NCBI GenBank assembly: GCA_958414825.1
Contig: CATYXQ010000001.1
Coordinates: 1 to 64,000, forward strand
Reading direction: 5' to 3'
DNA from: an uncultured Eubacteriales bacterium
Lineage (GTDB): Bacteria; Bacillota; Clostridia; Oscillospirales; CAG-272
DNA: 64,000 bases
The notes beneath the pieces were generated by a model. The model saw only the letters and a list, made by a program, of their open reading frames with translations, was not told the DNA's origin and did not search any database. The position numbers were made by a program, and so were the translations under genes. Below are positions 35,132-42,088 of this stretch, one piece after another. The stretch's first letter is position 1. Every line of letters begins with the position of its first letter.

Positions 35132-36058
35132 TTAGCCATTCACCATTTTATTGATCTCTTCGGCAAAGTTTTCTTCACGCTTCTGAATGCCCTCGCCCTT
35201 TTCAAAGCGATAGAAAGCCGTGACCGTGATCTTGCCGCCAAATTCTTTTGCGGAAGCTTCAACATACTTCTTTACGCTCATAGAATCTTCCTTGACATAA
35301 GCCTGCTCCAAAAGGCAATTTGCCTCATAGAACTTTCCGATTCTGCCGTCAACCATCTTTTCCTTGATTTGTTCCGGCTTCTTCGCGCTTTTTTCATCAT
35401 TGTTGATCTGAGACATGATAATTTCACGTTCTTCAGCGATTCTGGACGCCGGAACAGCCTCGATGTTGAGGTACTCAACCGGGTATGCCGCAGCCTGCAA
35501 TGCAATATTCTTTGCAAATTCCGCAAAACCGGCATTGTTCCTTGCCGCATCATCCGCGTCAAATTTCACAATGACGCCGATCGAACCGCCGCCGTGGATA
35601 TAAGAACTGGTCACGCCCTCTACGACAACGAAACGGCGAATATCCATCTTCTCGCCGATGGTAAAGATCATCTCTTTGATCTTATCTTCAACCGTAATAT
35701 CCGCATCTGCAAATTTACAAGCTTTCAGAGCCGCTACATCAGCAGGTCTCTGTGCAATAATCGTCTTGAGAATGCCGCGGACAAATTCACGGAACGACTC
35801 GTTTTTCGCAACGAAATCAGTTTCGGAATTTACCTCAATCATAGCGGAAACATTGTTCTCGGTCAAAATATCAACGATGCCCTCGGCGGCAATTCTGTCC
35901 GCCTTTTTAGCGGCAACCGCCAGTCCTCTTTCACGGAGAACCTTTATAGCCTCATCCATATTCCCATCCGCTTCGACAAGCGCATTTTTGCACTCCATCA
36001 TGCCGCAGCCGGTCTTTTTTCTAAGCTCAGCAACGTCTTTTGCACTGATTGCAGCCAT
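35132..36058 (-). CDS. tsf: Translation elongation factor Ts
   Basis: EF-Ts exchanges GDP on EF-Tu. The 308-residue protein begins MAAISAKDVAELRKKTGCGM, with the N-terminal UBA-like domain and the conserved MECKNALVEADGNMDEAI. The dimerisation core has SETDFVAKNESF, and the C-terminal helix ends the fold. The start at 36058 follows GAGGGAT; the open frame upstream runs into rpsB. Its leader carries two exact GGATCCGAG units (36063-36082). It is co-transcribed with rpsB. Confidence 0.97.
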   Translation of the reverse strand: MAAISAKDVAELRKKTGCGMMECKNALVEADGNMDEAIKVLRERGLAVAAKKADRIAAEGIVDILTENNVSAMIEVNSETDFVAKNESFREFVRGILKTIIAQRPADVAALKACKFADADITVEDKIKEMIFTIGEKMDIRRFVVVEGVTSSYIHGGGSIGVIVKFDADDAARNNAGFAEFAKNIALQAAAYPVEYLNIEAVPASRIAEEREIIMSQINNDEKSAKKPEQIKEKMVDGRIGKFYEANCLLEQAYVKEDSMSVKKYVEASAKEFGGKITVTAFYRFEKGEGIQKREENFAEEINKMVNG

Positions 36059-36116
36059 AGTATATCCCTCGGATCCTCTCGGATCCTTTTCCTTTCCTCG
36101 ATTTATTCCTTGTTTC

Positions 36117-36896
36117 TTACGCCTGAGCGGTCTCCGCAGCTTCAGCCGTCTGCGCCGCATCCTCTGCAGGCTCCGCCTCCGCCTCGCCGACCTCGGTCTC
36201 AGGCGCAAACGCTTCGCCCTGTCTTCCTTCGATTACAGCGTCGGCCAAAACAGAAGAAATCAGCTTAATTGCACGGATCGCGTCATCGTTACCGGGGATA
36301 ATATAATCCGCATCGTCCGGATCGCAGTTTGTATCGACAATCGCAACCACCGGAATGCCCAGTTTTTTCGCTTCGAGAACAGCGATCTTCTCTTTTCTCG
36401 GATCAACAATAAATACTGCGTCCGGAAGCTTTTCCATGGTCTTGATACCGCCGTAATTCTTTTCCAGATTGAAAATCTCTTTCTGAAGCGCAGCAACCTC
36501 TTTCTTCGGAAGCAGATCGAACGTGCCGTCCGCCTGCATTTTTTCCAAGCTGTTCAAACGGCTGATGCTCTTACGGATGGTTTTAAAGTTGGTCAGCATA
36601 CCGCCCGGCCAGCGGACGTTTACATAATACATGCCGCAGCGCTCAGCTTCTTCCTTGATGGTGTCAGCCGCCTGCTTCTTTGTACCAACGAGCAAAATAT
36701 TGCCGCCGTTTGCAGACAGGTCGCGTACAAACATATACGCTTCCTCAAACTTTTTAACGGTTTTCTGCAAATCAATGATATAAATCCCGTTTCTCTCAGT
36801 GAAGATGTACTCCGCCATTTTCGGGTTCCACCTTCTGGTGTGGTGTCCGAAATGAACACCGGCTTCAAGCAGCTGCTTGATCGTAATAACAGACAT
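36117..36896 (-). CDS. rpsB: 30S ribosomal protein S2
   Basis: The 259-residue protein begins MSVITIKQLLEAGVHFGHHT and has the family segments RWNPKMAEYIF, LVGTKKQA and AIVDTNCDPDDADYIIPGNDDAIRAI. The C-terminal tail is Ala/Glu-rich (EVGEAEAEPAEDAAQTAEA), as in many relatives. CCGGAGGAG sets the start at 36896. A strong promoter and structured leader lie upstream. S2 joins the small subunit late and is needed for mRNA initiation. Confidence 0.97.
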   Translation of the reverse strand: MSVITIKQLLEAGVHFGHHTRRWNPKMAEYIFTERNGIYIIDLQKTVKKFEEAYMFVRDLSANGGNILLVGTKKQAADTIKEEAERCGMYYVNVRWPGGMLTNFKTIRKSISRLNSLEKMQADGTFDLLPKKEVAALQKEIFNLEKNYGGIKTMEKLPDAVFIVDPRKEKIAVLEAKKLGIPVVAIVDTNCDPDDADYIIPGNDDAIRAIKLISSVLADAVIEGRQGEAFAPETEVGEAEAEPAEDAAQTAEAAETAQA

Positions 36897-36931
36897 AAGT
36901 CTCCTCCGGTTTTTCCACCATATGAGCTGCT

Positions 36932-36958
36932 GCCGCCAACCTTTCGGCACCGAGCGGC
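36932..36958 (-). promoter_or_regulatory. Possible structured leader of rpsB
   Basis: The leader RNA contains GCCGC (36954-36958) pairing with GCGGC (36932-36936) around a CGGTGCCG core, between the promoter and the rpsB ribosome site. Ribosomal-protein operons are often autoregulated through such leaders. I do not recognise a named class. Confidence 0.3.
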
Positions 36959-37008
36959 TCTATGCCCCTATGTGTGTATTAAATTTTCTGCTTATTGCAG
37001 ACTTAAAT

Positions 37009-37037
37009 ATTTTACCATTTATATATGATGTTTTCAA
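37009..37037 (-). promoter_or_regulatory. rpsB-tsf promoter
   Basis: On the minus strand TTGAAA (37032-37037) and TAAAAT (37009-37014) are 17 bases apart, about 110 bases upstream of the rpsB start. Confidence 0.7.
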
Positions 37038-37094
37038 GACCTTTTTTAAAATTTACAAAAATTTTACATCTATTGTATCATATTCATGAAACAT

Positions 37095-37391
37095 TCATTC
37101 AAAAAAACTGCGTTTTTTCTTCTTTTTTTCCTCCTTACAGGAACATCGGCACTCATCAATCACAATATCCACCAAAATCACATCTTCCCCGAAGCGAACA
37201 ATTTTGCACCAGGGGATAACCAACTCTTCCCCTTTTGAAAAACCGGGCAGCGAACAGTCGCCAACTATCAGCGCCACAATTTTCCCCTCGCACACTTCAA
37301 ATTGAATATCCGTCACAAATCCAAGATTGCTTCCGTCCCGAATATTGATTACGTCTTTCTGCCCCAGATTGCTTGTCGAACACCGTTCCAT
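37095..37391 (-). CDS. YlmC/YmxH-family sporulation PRC-barrel protein
   Basis: The 98-residue protein is a PRC-barrel: LGQKDVINIRDGSNLGFVTDI, then IVALIVGD and VIPWCKIVRFGEDVILVDI. This is the pattern of the YlmC/YmxH family that endospore formers carry. The molecular role is not established. The tail is unusual in being Cys- and Lys-rich (ECRCSCKEEKKKKKR), which might bind metal. GAGGAGGCGC precedes the ATG. It is divergent from nnrD. Presence of the gene is consistent with, but does not prove, sporulation. Confidence 0.85.
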   Translation of the reverse strand: MERCSTSNLGQKDVINIRDGSNLGFVTDIQFEVCEGKIVALIVGDCSLPGFSKGEELVIPWCKIVRFGEDVILVDIVIDECRCSCKEEKKKKKRSFFE

Positions 37392-37415
37392 ATTGCGCCT
37401 CCTCTGTATTTCCTA

Positions 37416-37444
37416 TTGCTAATGATATGTTTTTATGGTAAACT
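37416..37444 (+). promoter_or_regulatory. Promoter of the NAD(P)HX dehydratase gene
   Basis: TTGCTA (37416-37421) and TAAACT (37439-37444) are spaced by 17 bases, 54 bases upstream of the preferred TTG start. Confidence 0.5.
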
Positions 37445-37497
37445 ACATGCAAAAGAGACAAAATCACTTACTGTCATAATACTGCGGGGTGATCTTT

Positions 37498-38337
37498 TTG
37501 AGCGAATTTATCACATCGGATTTTGTAAAAAACGCGCTTCCAAAACGAAAGCGGCAGTCCAATAAATCTACCTACGGACGCGTACTGCTCATCTGCGGCA
37601 ACAATTCTATGCGCGGAGCGGCAGCGATGGCAGCGCGCGGCGCGCTGCGAATGGGCGCTGGACTTGTAACTGTAGCATCCTCAAAAGCAGTGATCGACAC
37701 CCTCGCGGTGTCCCTCTGCGAACCGATTTATTTAGACACGGAAACCGGCGGTTTTTTTCAAGCGGCTACGCGAATGCAGGTCATCGGCATCGGGTGCGGT
37801 CTCGGCTGCACGGAAAAAACAGCCGCATGGACAGTTGAATTTCTTTCATCTGTCGGCGCACCGCTGATTCTGGATACTGACAGTATCAACGCACTGAGCG
37901 GGCAGTCAGCGCTTTTGCAAGGGGCGAAGCGTCCGGTTTTGCTCACGCCGCATCCTCTGGAATTTTCCCGTCTGACGGGACTCTCCGTAGAAACCATTCA
38001 AGCCGACCGTGAAAGCATTGCAAAGCGGTTTGCCGCCCAATACGGCGTCACGCTTCTGTTGAAAGGGGCGAACACCGTAATCACCGACGGAAAAACCGTA
38101 TACATCAATCCCACCGGTTCAAGCGCACTTGCCAAGGGCGGAAGCGGCGACACGCTTTTGGGTATGATCTGCGCGTTTGCGGCGCAGGGCGCGTCGCTTT
38201 TAGAGGCGGCGGCCATTGCGGCCTATCTGCATGGACTGGCTGGCGAGCGTCTTGCCAAAATCTATTCGGAATACGGCGTACTTCCGAGCGATCTCCCCGA
38301 AAAAGCCGCGCAAATTCTGGCCGAATGGGGATTCTAA
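37498..38337 (+). CDS. nnrD: ADP-dependent NAD(P)H-hydrate dehydratase
   Basis: NnrD repairs hydrated NADH/NADPH, a damage product, in the cytoplasm. The protein of about 279 residues has the ribokinase-like fold of the YjeF C-terminal domain: GRVLLICGNNSMRGAAAMAARGA, GCGLG, LTPHPLEFSRL, LLLKGANTVI and the catalytic GGSGDTLLGMI. A TTG start at 37498 lies five bases from GGGGTGAT; a GTG at 37489 overlaps that site and is less likely. The epimerase half (NnrE) found fused in many bacteria is absent. This is the last core gene before the accessory island. Confidence 0.9.
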   Translation: MSEFITSDFVKNALPKRKRQSNKSTYGRVLLICGNNSMRGAAAMAARGALRMGAGLVTVASSKAVIDTLAVSLCEPIYLDTETGGFFQAATRMQVIGIGCGLGCTEKTAAWTVEFLSSVGAPLILDTDSINALSGQSALLQGAKRPVLLTPHPLEFSRLTGLSVETIQADRESIAKRFAAQYGVTLLLKGANTVITDGKTVYINPTGSSALAKGGSGDTLLGMICAFAAQGASLLEAAAIAAYLHGLAGERLAKIYSEYGVLPSDLPEKAAQILAEWGF

Positions 38338-38530
38338 AGGAAAAGACCGCACAGACAGACGCCGTTTGGCAAATCTCCTGCGGCGTAAATACCCCAATCA
38401 AAAGTGCGGCGCCAATCCGCGAGTGCAGTACAAAAACGGTGCAATACACATATATATTCTTTTCATTGGAGAAAATATTTTTCAACTATTTAAACGTACC
38501 CTCATAGGGGTAACTACAAATTTTAAGGAT

Positions 38531-38560
38531 AGGCAGGTGTTGCATTGTCAGCACCTGCCT
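38531..38560 (-). terminator. Terminator-like hairpin after the recombinase remnant
   Basis: AGGCAGGTG (38531-38539) pairs with CACCTGCCT (38552-38560), a few bases past the original recombinase stop. It is probably the edge of the incoming element; the bases 38338-38530 hold no gene. Confidence 0.6.
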
Positions 38561-38566
38561 GTTTCT

Positions 38567-39020
38567 TTATGCGCTTTTGGTGATGTTCAGATTTCCAACC
38601 ACGCCAATGTCCGTGTAGTGGATCTCCACGGTCTGCCTGACATGCTTGGATCACTTCACGTCCTTCTCATGCACCACGATTTTTTCAATGAACAGCCGTA
38701 GCAGTTCCGGTGTCAATTCCTGAATGTCCGTATAGCGTTTGGCCCTGGCAATGAAGTTGTCCGCGCCAGATACTGTGGCTTTCAGTTTGGCGACCTCCCG
38801 ATTCTTTTGCGGGATGGCGGTTTTCAACTGTTCCTGCTCCGCCACATAACTTGCGGAGAGAGTCTGGAACTGCTCCGTAGTGATGCGCCCCAGCACCGAG
38901 TCCTCATACAGTCGCTTGAAGATGGCCTCCAGTTCCGCCTCGCGCTGAGCCTTGGCTCGCTGAACCACCCGGATCTTCCGGATGGTGTCCCGCACAAACC
39001 ATTCATTGAACAGATTTTTG
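38567..39020 (-). pseudogene. Large serine recombinase C-terminal remnant
   Basis: The minus strand encodes the coiled-coil and C-terminal DUF4368-type end of a Tn4451/TndX-like site-specific recombinase: KAQREAELEAIFKRLYEDS, the YTDIQELTPELLRLFIEKIV segment and HEKDVK. An in-frame TGA (38651-38653) stands where relatives usually have a Trp codon, and the frame then continues SKHVRQTVEIHYTDIGVVGN to a TAA at 38567. The catalytic N-terminal domain is missing altogether; the upstream end joins a VTC-like fragment. It is inactive and marks an old mobile element. Confidence 0.82.
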
Positions 39021-39422
39021 AAGAGCATCAGGGCGTAGCATTCGCGGCAAATGGCTCCGGATACCAGAGCAGGGACGAATAGTCGCACCGGATCAGCCGC
39101 TGGGCATCCTCCCGGATCAGCCGCAGGAACCGCTTGTGCTGTTGTTCCCCCTGCTTCTGCTTCATCTCCAGCACGGCGAAATCCCCTGTGGGGTCGTAGA
39201 GCCGCAGCCGCAGCTTCTTCCGCACCTCTATGCCGGACTCCTTATCAAAAAAATCGCCGTCATACTCCGTGTCAAAGTAGAGGGAGCGGAGAGGATACCC
39301 CTCCGACCCGTTGTGCGGTTGTGCGGATCCTCGTGGAGCAGCTTCCGGAACTGGTGCGTTTTTGCCATAAGGTCCGCGGTGTTGATCAAATATTTCCGCT
39401 CGTTCCGCAATACCTGCCGCAA
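39020..39422 (-). pseudogene. Broken VTC-domain polyphosphate polymerase
   Basis: From a TTG at 39422 the frame reads RNERKYLINTADLMAKTHQF, the N-terminal VTC motif. It then breaks at an exact 8-bp tandem duplication (39310-39317 and 39318-39325). In the next frame VTC homology continues: LRSLYFDTEYDGDFFDKESG, KKLRLRLYDPTGDFAVLEMK and the CDYSSLLWYPEPFA segment. A second frame change near 39045 brings ECYALM into the frame of the recombinase fragment, which replaces the rest. VTC proteins make polyphosphate at the membrane. An AGGAGAT site and the 14-base gap to the GGDEF gene show it was once the last gene of that operon. Confidence 0.75.
39310..39325. repeat. 8-bp tandem duplication breaking the VTC gene
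   Basis: GTTGTGCG occurs twice in direct succession. Removing one copy restores HEDPHNGSEGYPLRSLYFDT, the expected VTC sequence, so the duplication is the inactivating event. Confidence 0.85.
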
Positions 39423-39436
39423 GTGATCTCCTCCTT

Positions 39437-40825
39437 TCAGACAGCCGGAATTTCATCGGTCATGCCGCCGATCACATAGTGCGCCCGGCCGCCAATTTTC
39501 GCTTCATACAGAAGCTTATCCGTCTCCTTGTAGACGTTCTCCCAGTCATCCGAATAGGAAAAATAGTATCCGCCGATGCTACAGGTGACCGGGATGGAGC
39601 GGATCTGTGCGACCAGAGCCTGAAACTGCTCCAGCAGGCTGGTCAGCAGCTCTCGTGGGATGGCCTGCTCCAGCACCACCGCAAATTCGTCGCCGCCCAT
39701 ACGGCCTGCCTGTCCATACTCAGAAAAGATATTCTGCAAGCATTCCGCCACCTTTTGCAGGACCAGATCTCCAGTGGGATGACCCAGACTGTCGTTGATT
39801 TCCTTGAAGCGGTCCACGTCAAGGAACAAAAAGCATCCCTTCTGATGGGAAGAAGCATTCTCCTGAAGCATCCGGCGAAAATAGGTAAGGAACATATTCC
39901 GTCCCATGATGCCGGTGAGCCCGTCCATCTGCCCCAGATATTCCCGGTAAACGAGATATTGGAAGATCATCATGAACAGCAGCCACACGAACCCACTCAG
40001 GGCGAGGATCGCCACCAGGAACTGGATCTGAAGCAGAAGCAGGTCATATTGGACCATCTCGTCCAGTTCCAGGCCGTGAACAGACATCATATACGCGGTG
40101 CGTTGGGCAAAGTAGATCGCGGAGCCAGTGGCGATGCAGAGCACGACGAGAGCAAAACCAATGAAAAACAGGTTTGACCGCCGTTTTCTTTGGATCGTCT
40201 TGTTGCCCAGGTCGATATAGGAGCGGATCTTCTTCGCGGCAGCGGAGCAGGAAAACCGCCAGGCGGCCTCTGAGATCAGCACACACATCAGAACCAGAAG
40301 CAGGTCGCTCAGGTCGGGCAACTTGGTCAGCCCGGTGAAAAAGCTCGCGCCCTGTTCCGGGAAGAACAGGCCCATGACGGTGTAGACCAGGATCGAGTGC
40401 AGCCGCCGACTGCACACCGCCACGAGTCCGAGAAAGACCGCCGGATGGCGGCGTCTCTTTGCCCAATAGAACATCAGGCCGACCAGAAGGCCGAACAGCG
40501 TTCTGCTCCCAACGCTGAGCAGGAGGCTGGCGACGGGCGCGCCGCTCATCACGGGGGAGAAGATAACGTCCCCCGCCATCACATAATAGGCCGACGCCTT
40601 ATATGCGCTGCAAAATCCAAACACCGCGCCGATCCCGGTCGCTGCCAGCGGCCCCAGAAGAATCCCGGCGATCAGGATCGGGATAAAGGCATAGGTGATG
40701 GAGACCGGCGGAATATGGATGTATCCCAGAAAGGTAAACGACATGAGAATCTCCAGCGCCAGCAGAACGAAAAACACATAGACATTATATCTGCTTTTCA
40801 AGCGGTTCGATTTTCGCTTTCTCAT
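39437..40825 (-). CDS. Diguanylate cyclase with ECF-S-like membrane domain
   Basis: The 462-residue protein has five to six N-terminal hydrophobic segments that resemble ECF transporter S components (SITYAFIPILIAGILLGPLA, GIGAVFGFC). Two further segments (FFIGFALVVLCIATG; LVAILALSGFVWLLFMMIF) follow, and then a GGDEF domain. GGDEF is intact at 377-381 (GRMGGDEFAVVL); the RxxD inhibitory site is not present. It should make cyclic di-GMP at the membrane, perhaps in response to a small ligand held by the S-like domain. GAGGAGGAG sets the start at 40825, which overlaps the preceding gene by about 40 bases. Confidence 0.82.
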   Translation of the reverse strand: MRKRKSNRLKSRYNVYVFFVLLALEILMSFTFLGYIHIPPVSITYAFIPILIAGILLGPLAATGIGAVFGFCSAYKASAYYVMAGDVIFSPVMSGAPVASLLLSVGSRTLFGLLVGLMFYWAKRRRHPAVFLGLVAVCSRRLHSILVYTVMGLFFPEQGASFFTGLTKLPDLSDLLLVLMCVLISEAAWRFSCSAAAKKIRSYIDLGNKTIQRKRRSNLFFIGFALVVLCIATGSAIYFAQRTAYMMSVHGLELDEMVQYDLLLLQIQFLVAILALSGFVWLLFMMIFQYLVYREYLGQMDGLTGIMGRNMFLTYFRRMLQENASSHQKGCFLFLDVDRFKEINDSLGHPTGDLVLQKVAECLQNIFSEYGQAGRMGGDEFAVVLEQAIPRELLTSLLEQFQALVAQIRSIPVTCSIGGYYFSYSDDWENVYKETDKLLYEAKIGGRAHYVIGGMTDEIPAV

Positions 40826-41789
40826 ACTGCTCCTCCTCTCCGGCGGGTCTGATGACAGCCGTCTGTTTTTCTCCCGTCTTTCCATGCTTTTTCTGTGCCT
40901 TTTCCCTGTAAAGCATGTGGTCTGCCTGCTCAAACAGTTCCTCAAAACAACTCCCGTCATTGGGATAGAAGGCGATTCCAATGCTGTTGACAGATGTATA
41001 TGGTTCCATTTTCACTTTGGTCATATGGCTGATCTGCTCCTGAAACTGGGACAGATCCCGGACATCCCGGACGAAGATCATGAATTCATCTCCGCCAAAG
41101 CGCCCCACCACATCATCCTTCCGGAAAATCCCGGCAAACTGTCTGGCTGTCGCGGCGATGATCTGGTCTCCGGCTGAATGACCGTAGGTGTCATTAAAGT
41201 GTTTGAAATCGTCGATGTCCGCCAAAAGCAGCGCGTGGCGGCACTTGGGTTCGTCTTCCAGAACAGCTTTGATGGCGGAGATGGAATATTCTTTGTTCCA
41301 CAAACCGGTAAACCCGTCCAGACTGGCCTTCTGCTCCAACCGATCATGCTCCCGTTTGACATCGGAAATATCCGTGATCACACCGATCATGCGGACGGGT
41401 TTCCCATTTTCCATGATAGGGACTACATCCAGCTTGCACCATATATACTTGGATTGTCCCGCTTTCATACGGGCATGATAAGTGGTCTGTTTTCCGGCCA
41501 GGATGCTTTCAAAGGCTTTGGCAATGACGTCTGCGTCATCCGGGTGAGAGAAGTACGCCGAGACGGCTTTTCGATACTCCTCCGGAGGTAGAGCGCTGTA
41601 TGGCTGCACCGCCGCAAGGATCTCCTCATCCGGGATACCGAAAATGTCTTCGGCATTTTCAAAGAATGTATAAAACTGCCGGGACAGATCCACCTCATAT
41701 ATACAAATTTTCGCCGCCCGCAGCGCAACGCTCAGCCGGTTTCTATAGTCATTACAACCGTTGAAATATAAGATATTTGGCTGCTTCAT
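40785..41789 (-). CDS. PAS-GGDEF diguanylate cyclase
   Basis: The 334-residue soluble protein has a PAS fold of PAS_3 type (residues about 20-145, ending IGVITDISDVKREHDRLEQK) and a GGDEF domain starting LDGFTGLWNK. GGDEF is at 232-236, and a canonical inhibitory site RKDD is at 223-226, so product feedback is likely. The PAS ligand is unknown. GGAGGAAA precedes the start. It is followed by the membrane diguanylate cyclase with overlapping frames, indicating one operon. Confidence 0.87.
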   Translation of the reverse strand: MKQPNILYFNGCNDYRNRLSVALRAAKICIYEVDLSRQFYTFFENAEDIFGIPDEEILAAVQPYSALPPEEYRKAVSAYFSHPDDADVIAKAFESILAGKQTTYHARMKAGQSKYIWCKLDVVPIMENGKPVRMIGVITDISDVKREHDRLEQKASLDGFTGLWNKEYSISAIKAVLEDEPKCRHALLLADIDDFKHFNDTYGHSAGDQIIAATARQFAGIFRKDDVVGRFGGDEFMIFVRDVRDLSQFQEQISHMTKVKMEPYTSVNSIGIAFYPNDGSCFEELFEQADHMLYREKAQKKHGKTGEKQTAVIRPAGEEEQYEKAKIEPLEKQI

Positions 41790-41861
41790 GTGATTTCCTC
41801 CTGAAAACAGCAGAATTACCGATGTTGGCCACGGGCGCGCTCTTTTTACCTCTGCTTCACA

Positions 41862-42022
41862 CTATCCTTCCCGCTCTGAAAGATCGGTTTTTATGCAGAA
41901 GCGTCCCTTGCCGTTCCGTTTTACCTCATACAGCGCCTGATCCGTCATCTCATAGCACGCGTCAAAGGTGCGTTGGCGGTCAGTCACCAGCGCGCCCACG
42001 CTGTATGCAAGGAAGAAATATT
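41862..42022 (-). pseudogene. C-terminal fragment of a GGDEF domain
   Basis: The frame reads EYFFLAYSVGALVTDRQRTF, then EMTDQALYEVKRNGKGRFCI to a TAG at 41862. This is the end of a GGDEF domain without its active site. It lies between two intact cyclic-di-GMP genes and may be what is left of another cyclase. Confidence 0.7.
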
Positions 42023-42088
42023 CATGTCTGCGCCTCCTTTCGCTCTCTCAGTACCGCGCAATCCGTGGCATTCCCTCAAGGTTCTGCC

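Noticed and set aside
36059..36208. Arg-rich N-terminal extension of EF-Ts
   Set aside because: It overlaps rpsB out of frame, has no homology to EF-Ts and no ribosome site; MAAISAKDVAELR is the family start.
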